Made by a program: the position numbers and the translations under genes | The notes under the pieces: generated by a model | What the model was told of the DNA's origin: nothing | Database searches by the model: none | The model's input: only the letters and a program-made list of their open reading frames with translations | Shown: piece after piece, positions 43,355 to 51,471 of the stretch | How positions within the stretch are numbered: the first letter of the stretch is position 1 | Layout of the letters: each line of letters begins with the position of its first letter | NCBI GenBank assembly: GCA_003567005.1 | Contig: PXBF01000078.1 | Span: 1-64,000 of the forward strand | Length of the DNA: 64,000 nt | Source: PVC group bacterium | Lineage (GTDB): Bacteria; Verrucomicrobiota; Kiritimatiellia; UBA8416 | Direction of reading: 5' to 3'

Positions 43355-44023
43355 ATGGAAGCAAAACGTAAAGCCCATGTAATGCTGGTGGATGATCATC
43401 CCATCGTCCGCGATGGATTGCGGCAAATGATTGATCGGGATGCATCGCTGCATGTGTGCGGAGAGGCAGAAAGCGCAGACGTGGCATTGGAAAAAATTGC
43501 CGATACTCGGCCAGATCTGGTAACCATTGACGTTTTTTTGGACGGGATGAATGGCATTGAATTGACCAAAATACTGACCGAGAAATATCCTGGTATTCGG
43601 ATTCTGATTTTATCGATGCATGACGAGAGTTTGTATGCGGAGCGAGCCTTACGTGCGGGCGCTATGGGATATGTCATGAAACAGGCATCGTCACGTACCA
43701 TTTTACATGCGATGCATGAAGTGTTAGCGGGCAAGCGTTATGTTAGCGCATCTCTATTAAAGATGCTGGAAGAACCTAAAAAGCCGGGAGGGGCACCGGA
43801 TATGCCCAGTGATGTAGAGACAAAATTGAGCGACCGTGAGTTGAGTATTTTTTGTGCTTTGGGGAAGGGGCGTGACCGTAGTGAAATTGCATCTGATTTG
43901 GATATCAGTATCAAGACGGTAGAAACGCACCGTGCCAACATCAAGAATAAGTTAAATATAGGGCGGTCTGTCGATTTGGTTCAGGTGGCACGCCGATGGA
44001 TGGAGCAGCGTGATAAAGGATAA
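43355..44023 (+). CDS. NarL/FixJ-family response regulator
   Basis: A 222-residue DNA-binding response regulator. The receiver domain has the acidic pair VDDHP (13-14), the phospho-Asp59 in TIDVFLDG and the switch lysine in MGYVMKQ. The LuxR-type helix-turn-helix is at about 150-215 (LSDRELSIFCALGKGRDRSE, then IKTVETHRANIKNKL). AAGGAG is 6 bases before ATG 43355. It pairs with the HisKA_3 kinase just upstream; one base separates its stop from the uvrB start. Confidence 0.93.
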   Translation: MEAKRKAHVMLVDDHPIVRDGLRQMIDRDASLHVCGEAESADVALEKIADTRPDLVTIDVFLDGMNGIELTKILTEKYPGIRILILSMHDESLYAERALRAGAMGYVMKQASSRTILHAMHEVLAGKRYVSASLLKMLEEPKKPGGAPDMPSDVETKLSDRELSIFCALGKGRDRSEIASDLDISIKTVETHRANIKNKLNIGRSVDLVQVARRWMEQRDKG

Positions 44024-44024
44024 G

Positions 44025-46001
44025 ATGGCATCTCTTTATCATTTGGTTTCCACCTATAAACCTGCCGGTGATCAACCTGCAGCCATTGATGCTCTGAGCA
44101 AAGGGTTGAAGCGGGGTGATCGCTACCAGACGCTGGAGGGGGTTACGGGATCAGGAAAAACCTTTACGATTGCCAATGTCCTTGCACGCGCTAACATGCC
44201 CGCTCTTGTTGTTTCTCACAATAAGACGCTGGCAGCGCAGCTGTACAACGAATTGAAAACATTCTTCCCTGATAATGCGGTAGAGTATTTCGTCAGTTAT
44301 TATGATTATTATCAGCCGGAGGCCTACATTCCGCAAACGGACACGTTCATTGAAAAGGATGCTTCCATTAATGAGGAAATTGAACGTTTGCGGTTATCTG
44401 CGACAAATGCACTTCTGATGCGCAGAGATGTCATTATTGTAGCTTCTGTGTCCTGCATATATGGTCTGGGATCTCCGGAGGACTACAGTGACATGCTCAT
44501 ACAAGTCACTGTCGGCGACGCGTTGCGTCGTGAAGCACTGCTGGAGAAGCTAGTTGCCATTCAATACAACCGCAATGATTTTGAGCCGCTTCCAGGCAAT
44601 GTGCGTGTCCGAGGTGACTGTGTAGATATTTTTCCCTCTTATTCCAGACTTGGTCTGCGTGTCACGTTTTTTGGTGATGAAATCGAACAGTTGCAGGAAT
44701 TGGATCCAGATACGGGACGTGTGATTCGGAGCATGGAGCGCATCAGTATTTCGCCGGCTAAGCATTTTGTGATGCCACACGCAAAAATTGAGACAGCGTT
44801 GGTGCGGATTAAGGATGAGTTAGATGTCCGTTTACGGGAGCTGGAGGCAGACGGGCGTCTTGTCGAGGCGCAGCGCTTGCAGCAACGTACGCTATATGAT
44901 GTAGACATGATGAAGGAGCTTGGATATTGCAGTGGCATTGAAAATTACTCACGACATTTGAGCGGACGGGATGCTGGGGAACCGCCGGCAACCTTACTGC
45001 ACTATTTTCCGGATGACTTCATCACCGTTATTGACGAATCGCATGTCACGCTGCCGCAGTTACGGGCCATGTTTCATGGAGACCAGTCAAGGAAACAGAC
45101 CTTGATTGAACATGGTTTCCGGCTTCCGTCGGCGGCGGACAACCGTCCCTTGGCATTTGATGAATTTCTTGCGGCAACTGGCCCGATTCTTTTTACGAGT
45201 GCAACACCGGGGACTTTTGAACGTCAAATGTCGCAAGCGATCATTCCACAAGTGATTCGACCTACGGGTCTACTGGATCCGCCCATAGAGGTGCGCCCGC
45301 TAGAAGGGCAAATTGATGATGTAATGGAGTGTGTGCGTGCGCAGGCAGAGAAAAGCGAGCGCGTTTTGGTGACAACGTTGACGAAGCGTACAGCAGAGGA
45401 TTTATCTACCTATTTAGGCAAGATGGGTTGTCGCGTGGAGTATCTACATAGTGATATTGATGCAATTGAACGCGTCGATATATTGCGCCGTTTGCGTAAA
45501 GGTGACTTTGATTGTTTGGTCGGCATCAATTTGCTACGAGAAGGGTTAGACTTACCAGAGGTTTCGTTGGTTGCCATTCTCGATGCTGATAAGGAGGGTT
45601 TTTTGCGTTCGGAGACTGCATTGATTCAGACTGCGGGTCGAGCGGCAAGGCATGTGCAGGGGCGTGTCATTTTATATGCCGATCATGTGACCGATTCCAT
45701 GCAGCGGATGATCGATATTACGTCTGCACGTCGCGCGCGCCAATTGGCGTTCAATGAAGAACATGATATTTCTCCGGTTAGCACAATCCGTGCAATTGAC
45801 GTGGGCTTACGCTCTACGTATGATGTGGAGGAAGTAGATCGTAAAGTGGTTGCCGAGGCTGGGGAGTCGTACGATGTGCATGAAGCGGTGCAAACATTGG
45901 AACGTGAAATGCTGGAGGCAGCGGAAGCTTTAGAGTTCGAGCGGGCAGCGGCTTTACGGGATCGTTGGAATGAATTGAAACGAGAGGTGAAAAGTGAATA
46001 A
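44025..46001 (+). CDS. uvrB: Excinuclease ABC subunit B
   Basis: UvrB verifies DNA damage in nucleotide excision repair. The 658-residue protein has Walker A GVTGSGKTFT, the beta-hairpin region YYDYYQPEAYIPQTDTFIEKD split over residues about 90-110, DESHVTLPQ, the helicase motifs VGINLLREGLDLPEVSLV and QTAGRAARH, and the C-terminal UvrC-contact helix pair. AAAGGA lies 4 bases before ATG 44025; GTG 44010 is less likely. It is translationally coupled to the response regulator, an unusual partner. Confidence 0.96.
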   Translation: MASLYHLVSTYKPAGDQPAAIDALSKGLKRGDRYQTLEGVTGSGKTFTIANVLARANMPALVVSHNKTLAAQLYNELKTFFPDNAVEYFVSYYDYYQPEAYIPQTDTFIEKDASINEEIERLRLSATNALLMRRDVIIVASVSCIYGLGSPEDYSDMLIQVTVGDALRREALLEKLVAIQYNRNDFEPLPGNVRVRGDCVDIFPSYSRLGLRVTFFGDEIEQLQELDPDTGRVIRSMERISISPAKHFVMPHAKIETALVRIKDELDVRLRELEADGRLVEAQRLQQRTLYDVDMMKELGYCSGIENYSRHLSGRDAGEPPATLLHYFPDDFITVIDESHVTLPQLRAMFHGDQSRKQTLIEHGFRLPSAADNRPLAFDEFLAATGPILFTSATPGTFERQMSQAIIPQVIRPTGLLDPPIEVRPLEGQIDDVMECVRAQAEKSERVLVTTLTKRTAEDLSTYLGKMGCRVEYLHSDIDAIERVDILRRLRKGDFDCLVGINLLREGLDLPEVSLVAILDADKEGFLRSETALIQTAGRAARHVQGRVILYADHVTDSMQRMIDITSARRARQLAFNEEHDISPVSTIRAIDVGLRSTYDVEEVDRKVVAEAGESYDVHEAVQTLEREMLEAAEALEFERAAALRDRWNELKREVKSE

Positions 46002-46021
46002 GCGATTGTATGGGGTGTAGG

Positions 46022-46047
46022 TTCCGCGGTTCTGATGGATTCCGCGG
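46022..46047. repeat. Repeated TTCCGCGG pair downstream of uvrB
   Basis: TTCCGCGG occurs at 46022-46029 and 46040-46047. Because CCGCGG is self-complementary the pair can also form a 6-bp stem. It lies between uvrB and the NSS transporter; there is no T-tract. Confidence 0.4.
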
Positions 46048-46115
46048 CCGGTTTCGTAAGACCGCAATCGCTGACCGCGACTAGGAAATATTTGGGTCGT
46101 AGAAAGGAATGGAAG

Positions 46116-47654
46116 ATGCAGGGTCGTAGCGTATGGGGAAGCAAGCTCGGTTTTTTGTTGGCTGCGGTTGGATCCGCAGTGGGATTAGGTAATGTATGGC
46201 GATTCAGTTACGTTTCCTATTCGAACGGGGGAGGCGCTTTTCTGGTACCGTATATTGTAGCCATGCTCACGGTCGGTATTCCTCTCATGATTCTCGAATA
46301 TGGTTTGGGGCACCGTGAGAAGGCCTCGCCGCCGCTTGCATTCGCAAGGATTCATCATTTGTGGGAGCCATTTGGTTGGTGGATGCCCATTGTTGCCTTT
46401 TTCGGGATTAATTTATTTTATGCAGTTATCATCGGGTGGTGTTTCAATTATTTCCTGTTTGCTTTGGATCTCGGTTGGGGCCTCGAAACGGAAGCCTTTT
46501 TTAAGGAGCATTTTTTGAAGGTATCATCTGGCCCGTTTGCATTTGAAGGCATTCGCTGGCCGATTTTCATCGGGGCCATGTTTACATGGGTCATCTGCTG
46601 GTTTATCTGTTTCAAGGAAATCAGGCATGGTATCGAGAAGGCCAGTTTACTGTTTATGCCCGTGCTGCTAGTCATGACAATCATTCTTGTTGTCTGGTCC
46701 CTGCGCCTTGATGGAGCCATGGATGCGGTCAGAGATCATTACTTGCGTTTTGAGTGGAGCGCGATTTCCTTACGGACAGCTGCAGGGCGAAGCGTGTGGA
46801 TTGCTGCTTTCGGACAAATCTTTTTCACATTATCCCTGGGTTTCGGCATTATGATTACGTATGCAAGTTACCTACCGAAAAAATCGGATATTACATCCAA
46901 TGCTATCATCACTTGCCTTATCGATTGTTTCTACTCAATCTTTGCAGGCTTGGCTGTCTTCGGTACCATCGGGTATATGGCACAGGCAAAAGGGGTGGAA
47001 TTTGGAGAAGCCATAGCCGCTGGTCCAGGGCTTGCTTTTGTTGTGTATCCCGAGGCCATTAACCAGTTGCCTGCCGGTAATCGTACATTCGGTGCACTCT
47101 TTTTCCTCGTCCTGATTATTGCGGGTATTTCGTCAGCCATATCACTCACAGAGGCCTTTACCTGTTCGGTCTGTGATAAATTCAATGTGTCACGCAAGAA
47201 AACGGTTTCCTGGTTGTGTGTGATTGGGATGGGCGGAAGTGTGATCTTTACCACGCATGCGGGCCTGTATTTGCTGGATATCGTTGACCATTTCGTGAAC
47301 TCGTATGCCCTGATTCTAGGGGGTATCCTGGAATGTGTTCTGGTCGGGTGGTTACTGAAGACGTCTAAGATGCGCAAGCATATCCATGCCGTAAGCGGTC
47401 GCAGAGTGTGGCCACTTTGGGACATCGCGATTCGTTTCGTAGTCCCCGTTGTGCTGATGTCCATTCTGCTGGGATCGCTGTATCAGGAGTTTTCCTCTGC
47501 TTATGAGGGCTATCCCGTTGGTGCCTTGCTCCTTTTTGGCGGTGGAACGCTGGCATTAAGTCGTCTGGGCGCTTTTGTTCTCAGTCATGTCGCATGGCCT
47601 TACCAAAAGCGTACCCATGCGCATACGCCAGATGAAGAAACCCTGCTTACATGA
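46116..47654 (+). CDS. Sodium-dependent transporter of the NSS/SNF family
   Basis: A 512-residue inner-membrane symporter of the LeuT fold with about 12 helices. The family opening WGSKLGFLLAAVGSAVGLGNVWRF contains the unwound TM1 sodium/substrate site, followed by NGGGAFLVPY. TM6 and TM8 regions (FTLSLGFGIMITYASYLP, LFFLVLIIAGISSAISLTEA) are intact. It would import an amino acid or small amine with Na+. AAAGGA is 7 bases before ATG 46116. It fits with the sodium pump encoded at 32-36 kb. Confidence 0.92.
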   Translation: MQGRSVWGSKLGFLLAAVGSAVGLGNVWRFSYVSYSNGGGAFLVPYIVAMLTVGIPLMILEYGLGHREKASPPLAFARIHHLWEPFGWWMPIVAFFGINLFYAVIIGWCFNYFLFALDLGWGLETEAFFKEHFLKVSSGPFAFEGIRWPIFIGAMFTWVICWFICFKEIRHGIEKASLLFMPVLLVMTIILVVWSLRLDGAMDAVRDHYLRFEWSAISLRTAAGRSVWIAAFGQIFFTLSLGFGIMITYASYLPKKSDITSNAIITCLIDCFYSIFAGLAVFGTIGYMAQAKGVEFGEAIAAGPGLAFVVYPEAINQLPAGNRTFGALFFLVLIIAGISSAISLTEAFTCSVCDKFNVSRKKTVSWLCVIGMGGSVIFTTHAGLYLLDIVDHFVNSYALILGGILECVLVGWLLKTSKMRKHIHAVSGRRVWPLWDIAIRFVVPVVLMSILLGSLYQEFSSAYEGYPVGALLLFGGGTLALSRLGAFVLSHVAWPYQKRTHAHTPDEETLLT

Positions 47655-47661
47655 AGATTCT

Positions 47662-47681
47662 TGCAAATGAGAATATTTGCA
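47662..47681. repeat. 7-bp hairpin after the NSS transporter gene
   Basis: TGCAAAT (47662-47668) and ATTTGCA (47675-47681) pair perfectly around six bases, 7 bases after the transporter stop. No T-run follows, so it is at best a weak terminator. Confidence 0.35.
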
Positions 47682-47752
47682 TGATTGCGAAATGTGCTTT
47701 ATGATATGGGTGTTTTTGTTTGATACCTTCGCCTAAAACACAGGATATTCTG

Positions 47753-47770
47753 TTGGCATATATTCTGCTT
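47753..47770 (+). promoter_or_regulatory. Sigma-54 promoter of the pilin-like operon
   Basis: The sequence TTGGCAT followed after the required spacing by CTGCTT puts GG at 47755-47756 and GC at 47767-47768, exactly ten bases apart, as in -24/-12 promoters of RpoN. The predicted start of transcription near 47780 leaves a 23-base leader before the first prepilin gene. The NtrC-type activator encoded at 51472-52845 has the GAFTGA loop needed for sigma-54, which supports the call. Confidence 0.65.
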
Positions 47771-47802
47771 TAGTTCTTCTGTAGGTAGAGTACTGGAAAA
47801 AT

Positions 47803-48219
47803 ATGAAATGTTTCCGTCATAGTCGTGCAGGGTTTACGTTAACTGAAGTTATGGTTGCTTCGGTGATTCTTGTGCTTTTTTTAGGGGCCTTTTTCAGTGC
47901 TTTTATCATGGGCATTCGTGCTTTGGACATGTCTGCGAATCATTACCGCGCAAATGCCATTGCGCGCAATCGCATTCAGCGTGCTCGCAGCTTTGATTAC
48001 AGCAGTTTACCCTTGCTTGAGGAACTGGAGGTACGCATAGACCGCAATGGGAACCTTGATCCCAATGGTACCTTTCGTCGTACGACAATGATTAATACGA
48101 ATACGGTTTCTGCCCCCCACACGGTGATTGTTGAAGTTGGGGTTCGTTTTCCTGTGCGGACACGCAGGACGCTGTCGGAGCCTCTAACCATGGAGACGAT
48201 TGTTGCCACAAGGATGTGA
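47803..48219 (+). CDS. Type IV pilin-like / pseudopilin protein (PilV-like)
   Basis: A 138-residue prepilin. The leader ends at G^FTLTE (MKCFRHSRAG^FTLTEVMVASVILVLF), the site cut and methylated by PilD, followed by the hydrophobic pilin helix (to about residue 40) and a small globular domain. It has the TEVMVASVIL pattern of minor pilins PilV/GspI. No strong ribosome-binding site is seen before ATG 47803. It is the first of three pilin-like genes on one sigma-54-type transcript. Confidence 0.85.
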   Translation: MKCFRHSRAGFTLTEVMVASVILVLFLGAFFSAFIMGIRALDMSANHYRANAIARNRIQRARSFDYSSLPLLEELEVRIDRNGNLDPNGTFRRTTMINTNTVSAPHTVIVEVGVRFPVRTRRTLSEPLTMETIVATRM

Positions 48220-48223
48220 TGTT

Positions 48224-50308
48224 ATGGGGAAATGCGGGAATGTGTCAAAAAATCGGCGCAGGGGGGGATTTACCCTCACAGAGCTTCTGATGGTATCGGT
48301 GATTTCCACGATTGTGATAGGTGGGGTATCTGCAGCGTTGGTTCAATCACTACGAGCCTGGCGTGCTGCCGGTGTCAGAGCGGAGCTTCATATGGATTTG
48401 GAACGATCGATGGAGCGGATGCGTCATGACTTGCGTCTTTCCAGTGTAGGGATCGGGCTCATGGCTTTTTATCCCGAAGATGCTGCTGCTTACACAGCCA
48501 TCAGTTTTCCGTTGGCGACGCCTGATGCAGATGGACTACTGCCCCGTGATGGTGCTGGCAATATCATCTGGGATACGACGATTATTTATCATGTTCGTCC
48601 AGGATCTCCCGATGAGCTTATTCGCTCACGTTTTCACCCGCGTAACCCCGATGCTTCCCCATCTGATATTTATGACCAACTGGTGAAAGTTGTACATTCT
48701 GGCAATATACAAGCTATTCAAGATGCCGCCATGCCAGGTGAACGCGGATCCAGTGAAATCATATTTCGTAACCTGGTTAATTTAGTATTTCGTCCACCTG
48801 AGATGCGCTTTGATGGATATGCGCCAGAGTATGAACGGGCCCGAACCATCAATTGGGGTAGTATCGTGCTTGGCAAAGGTGTCCATGAACTGACCTTTAC
48901 CGTGGAGCGTAAAAACGCGGCTAGCAATGGATATAAGTTGGGGCTGGATCGTTTTGCATTAAGCTATAGCGGTAGTCCGCGAGAAGCAGAGTGGTTTCTT
49001 CCTGAGCATTCGCGCCCAAGTGCCCCGTACTATCGAGCCCGCACTAGTGGTGGGAGCATGATCGCGGAGGATATGTCCAGTCATGGTGCTTCCTGGAGTG
49101 GACTTAGTCAGCTCACCTATACGCCGAATTTTGAGGTTGCAGGGGAAGCGGGTAGCAAAATTTCGTTTGAAGTGCACAATGATATTTGGAACGACACGAC
49201 CTTTGATAACCCGCCGGGCGAGGACGCTTGGAATTGTAAACGCACCGTTGATCGATCTTTCGCTACACAATCTCCTTTTATACCGGATATCGTGATTGCG
49301 ATGGAGGAGGGGCTGAGCTGGGAAGCGGAAAATGTGACGGATGTTGCGCCAGAATCGATGACCGTTTCTCATGGTACAACAGCTAATGTATTGCACGGCG
49401 GAACGAGCGAGCCTGCTTCTATCTTAATGAACGGCTCTTACGCGCGTTTTTCTTTTTCTGCTGGCTCGAACCACAACCTTCATGTTCGTAATCTTGTGTT
49501 TGGAGAAAAAGGGTCTGGTGGAACGATTGTGCCAGGAACCGAGCAATCGGTTGGATTTTATGGTGGCTTTTCCTATGCACTTGTACACTCGGGAATGAGC
49601 CTATGGACCGATTGGATTCGATATGAAATCGATCAGGATACAAGTTACGTCATGCAGTGGGATCGTCGTAATATTCTGAATCAACCACCCACAGACCAGA
49701 CGGATGCACGGGTTTGGAATGTCGCAGATGGATCGATACAATCCTACCTTGATGGTATCCCAACGAGTCAGATCGTCGCGTTGACAGCGATGGAGGTTCG
49801 CGCTCCATCGAATGCGATGTATCGTTCTGGTGTTTTTGACACGCGTGTTGCCTCTCCTTCTTATACGCGGCTTTCGTGGACACAGGTTGAGCATGGTGCA
49901 AATGGATCGATTGGCATGCAGGTACGGAGTTCGGATTATCCCGATATGCGCGACGCCGATTGGTATCCGTCAGGCTTTCATCTCACCAATAATGGTAATA
50001 GCAACATCAGTGCGATCAACGGTGGACGTTTTGTGCAGTATCAGGCACATTTTTCCGTTGCGGGTACCCATACGCAGTTACCGGTCTTGCGCGATGTTAC
50101 CCTTGCCTGGGAAGCTCCTACCGGAATCGTTGATCTTGTCGTCGATTTGGCACGTGGTCCTGATTATGGTATCATCACAGCAGATGTAAATGGGCAGTCT
50201 TTTATTCGGGGCGTTGAAATTGATTTGGAGATCTTTCGAGAAGGGCCCTTTGGATTTGAAAATATGGCGGGAAGCACGGAGGTGCGTCCTCTAAATACGG
50301 GGCGGTAA
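48224..50308 (+). CDS. Very large prepilin-like protein with beta-rich extracellular domain
   Basis: A 694-residue protein with a class III signal (RRRGG^FTLTELLMVSVISTIVIGG) like PilW/GspJ minor pilins, but with about 640 further residues. The first 250 resemble a PilW-like pilin head. The remainder is Gly/Ser/Thr/Asn-rich with beta-sandwich character and repeated aromatic residues, suggesting an adhesive tip domain. It probably sits at the pilus tip with the neighbouring proteins. AAGGA lies 9 bases before ATG 48224, which comes 4 bases after the previous stop. Confidence 0.75.
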   Translation: MGKCGNVSKNRRRGGFTLTELLMVSVISTIVIGGVSAALVQSLRAWRAAGVRAELHMDLERSMERMRHDLRLSSVGIGLMAFYPEDAAAYTAISFPLATPDADGLLPRDGAGNIIWDTTIIYHVRPGSPDELIRSRFHPRNPDASPSDIYDQLVKVVHSGNIQAIQDAAMPGERGSSEIIFRNLVNLVFRPPEMRFDGYAPEYERARTINWGSIVLGKGVHELTFTVERKNAASNGYKLGLDRFALSYSGSPREAEWFLPEHSRPSAPYYRARTSGGSMIAEDMSSHGASWSGLSQLTYTPNFEVAGEAGSKISFEVHNDIWNDTTFDNPPGEDAWNCKRTVDRSFATQSPFIPDIVIAMEEGLSWEAENVTDVAPESMTVSHGTTANVLHGGTSEPASILMNGSYARFSFSAGSNHNLHVRNLVFGEKGSGGTIVPGTEQSVGFYGGFSYALVHSGMSLWTDWIRYEIDQDTSYVMQWDRRNILNQPPTDQTDARVWNVADGSIQSYLDGIPTSQIVALTAMEVRAPSNAMYRSGVFDTRVASPSYTRLSWTQVEHGANGSIGMQVRSSDYPDMRDADWYPSGFHLTNNGNSNISAINGGRFVQYQAHFSVAGTHTQLPVLRDVTLAWEAPTGIVDLVVDLARGPDYGIITADVNGQSFIRGVEIDLEIFREGPFGFENMAGSTEVRPLNTGR

Positions 50309-50371
50309 AGGGGGGGCATCATGATCTATGAAGGTATGAAATTGCGAATGATCGCGAAGGAGGGCCATAGC

Positions 50372-51463
50372 ATGCAAAGACAGACACATGATTCTCGGCA
50401 AGATGGATCTGTAATGCTAGTGGTCATGATCATTTGTGGGATTCTTATGTTGTCCAGTGCGGCAATCCTTGCCATGGCTGCCAACTCGAGTTTTCGGATG
50501 CGCCGCCAATTACATGATGCACAGGCTTTGCAAATAGCTGAAGCAGGTATTGCCGATATGATTGGACGTTTAAGCGAGAATTATGTCAGTTGGCAAAACA
50601 GTACGAACACGGCATCTTTTGCTGGCGGTCGATATCGTGTAACAAGTCGTACCAATCCTGGTGGCAATGTACTGATAGAAAGCGAAGGCAGCATACATTC
50701 GGCAACGCGAAATGCTTCTGTTGAATTGCTGGGAACGGATCGGGACCAGAATGATACGCTATTTTCTGTGGATGGGGCCATTTTGTCAGGTGGTGATGTG
50801 CGCTTTAGAACTGCAGCATTCACCATTCGTGGGGGCGTTCATTCGAATCAAAGAGTGACCTCGAGTAGCGGTGCACACAATGGAGATTTTTTTGCAGGTA
50901 TAGACAATGATTCGCCTGGACATATCACGGCAGTCGGTACGATCGGCAATCTAAATGGTCAGCATACCGAAAATGCACCTGCGCGTGAGTTGCCGTCTTT
51001 CAATTTCGATAGCTATCGTGCGTTGGCCAAGTCTGGGGGCATTTATTTGGAGGGGGATCAAACGCTGCGAAACTGGAATGGTGCACCAGGAAATGGTGTT
51101 GTCTATGTGAACGGTAACGTCACGATTCGAAATAACAGTTCTCTCAAGGGAACGTTAGTAGCCAATGGGGATATCACGTTACGAAACAATTTTACGCAGT
51201 CCGCTTATTCATCGGGGATGCCGGCTCTTTTAGCAACGGGTAACCTCAACATGGATAATCGTGGACGGATAGAAGGGGTCGTATACGCTGGCGTAAACAC
51301 TTACATTTCAAACAATGTAAATATCATGGGTGGAATCATCTCGGTGGGGTTTACGGATATTAATAATAATAGTGACATTTACCATCCTTCCGAATACCCC
51401 GATTGGGATCCCCTGCAACCATCCATTCCTCCAGAAGTCATCGTGGGTGGTTGGTTACGATAA
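50372..51463 (+). CDS. PilX-like minor pilin with beta-solenoid-like C-terminus
   Basis: A 363-residue protein. The N-terminus (DGSVMLVVMIICGILMLSSAAILAMAA) is a PilX/GspK-type hydrophobic helix without a clean Gly-Phe cleavage site, followed by RRQLHDAQALQIAEAGI, a segment common to PilX proteins. Residues about 230-340 are short imperfect repeats of the form VYVNGNVTIRNNSSLKG and LVANGDITLRNNF, which suggest a small right-handed beta-solenoid. AAGGAGG 8 bases before ATG 50372 sets the start; ATG 50321 is an alternative. Confidence 0.75.
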   Translation: MQRQTHDSRQDGSVMLVVMIICGILMLSSAAILAMAANSSFRMRRQLHDAQALQIAEAGIADMIGRLSENYVSWQNSTNTASFAGGRYRVTSRTNPGGNVLIESEGSIHSATRNASVELLGTDRDQNDTLFSVDGAILSGGDVRFRTAAFTIRGGVHSNQRVTSSSGAHNGDFFAGIDNDSPGHITAVGTIGNLNGQHTENAPARELPSFNFDSYRALAKSGGIYLEGDQTLRNWNGAPGNGVVYVNGNVTIRNNSSLKGTLVANGDITLRNNFTQSAYSSGMPALLATGNLNMDNRGRIEGVVYAGVNTYISNNVNIMGGIISVGFTDINNNSDIYHPSEYPDWDPLQPSIPPEVIVGGWLR

Positions 51464-51471
51464 TATGCCGA

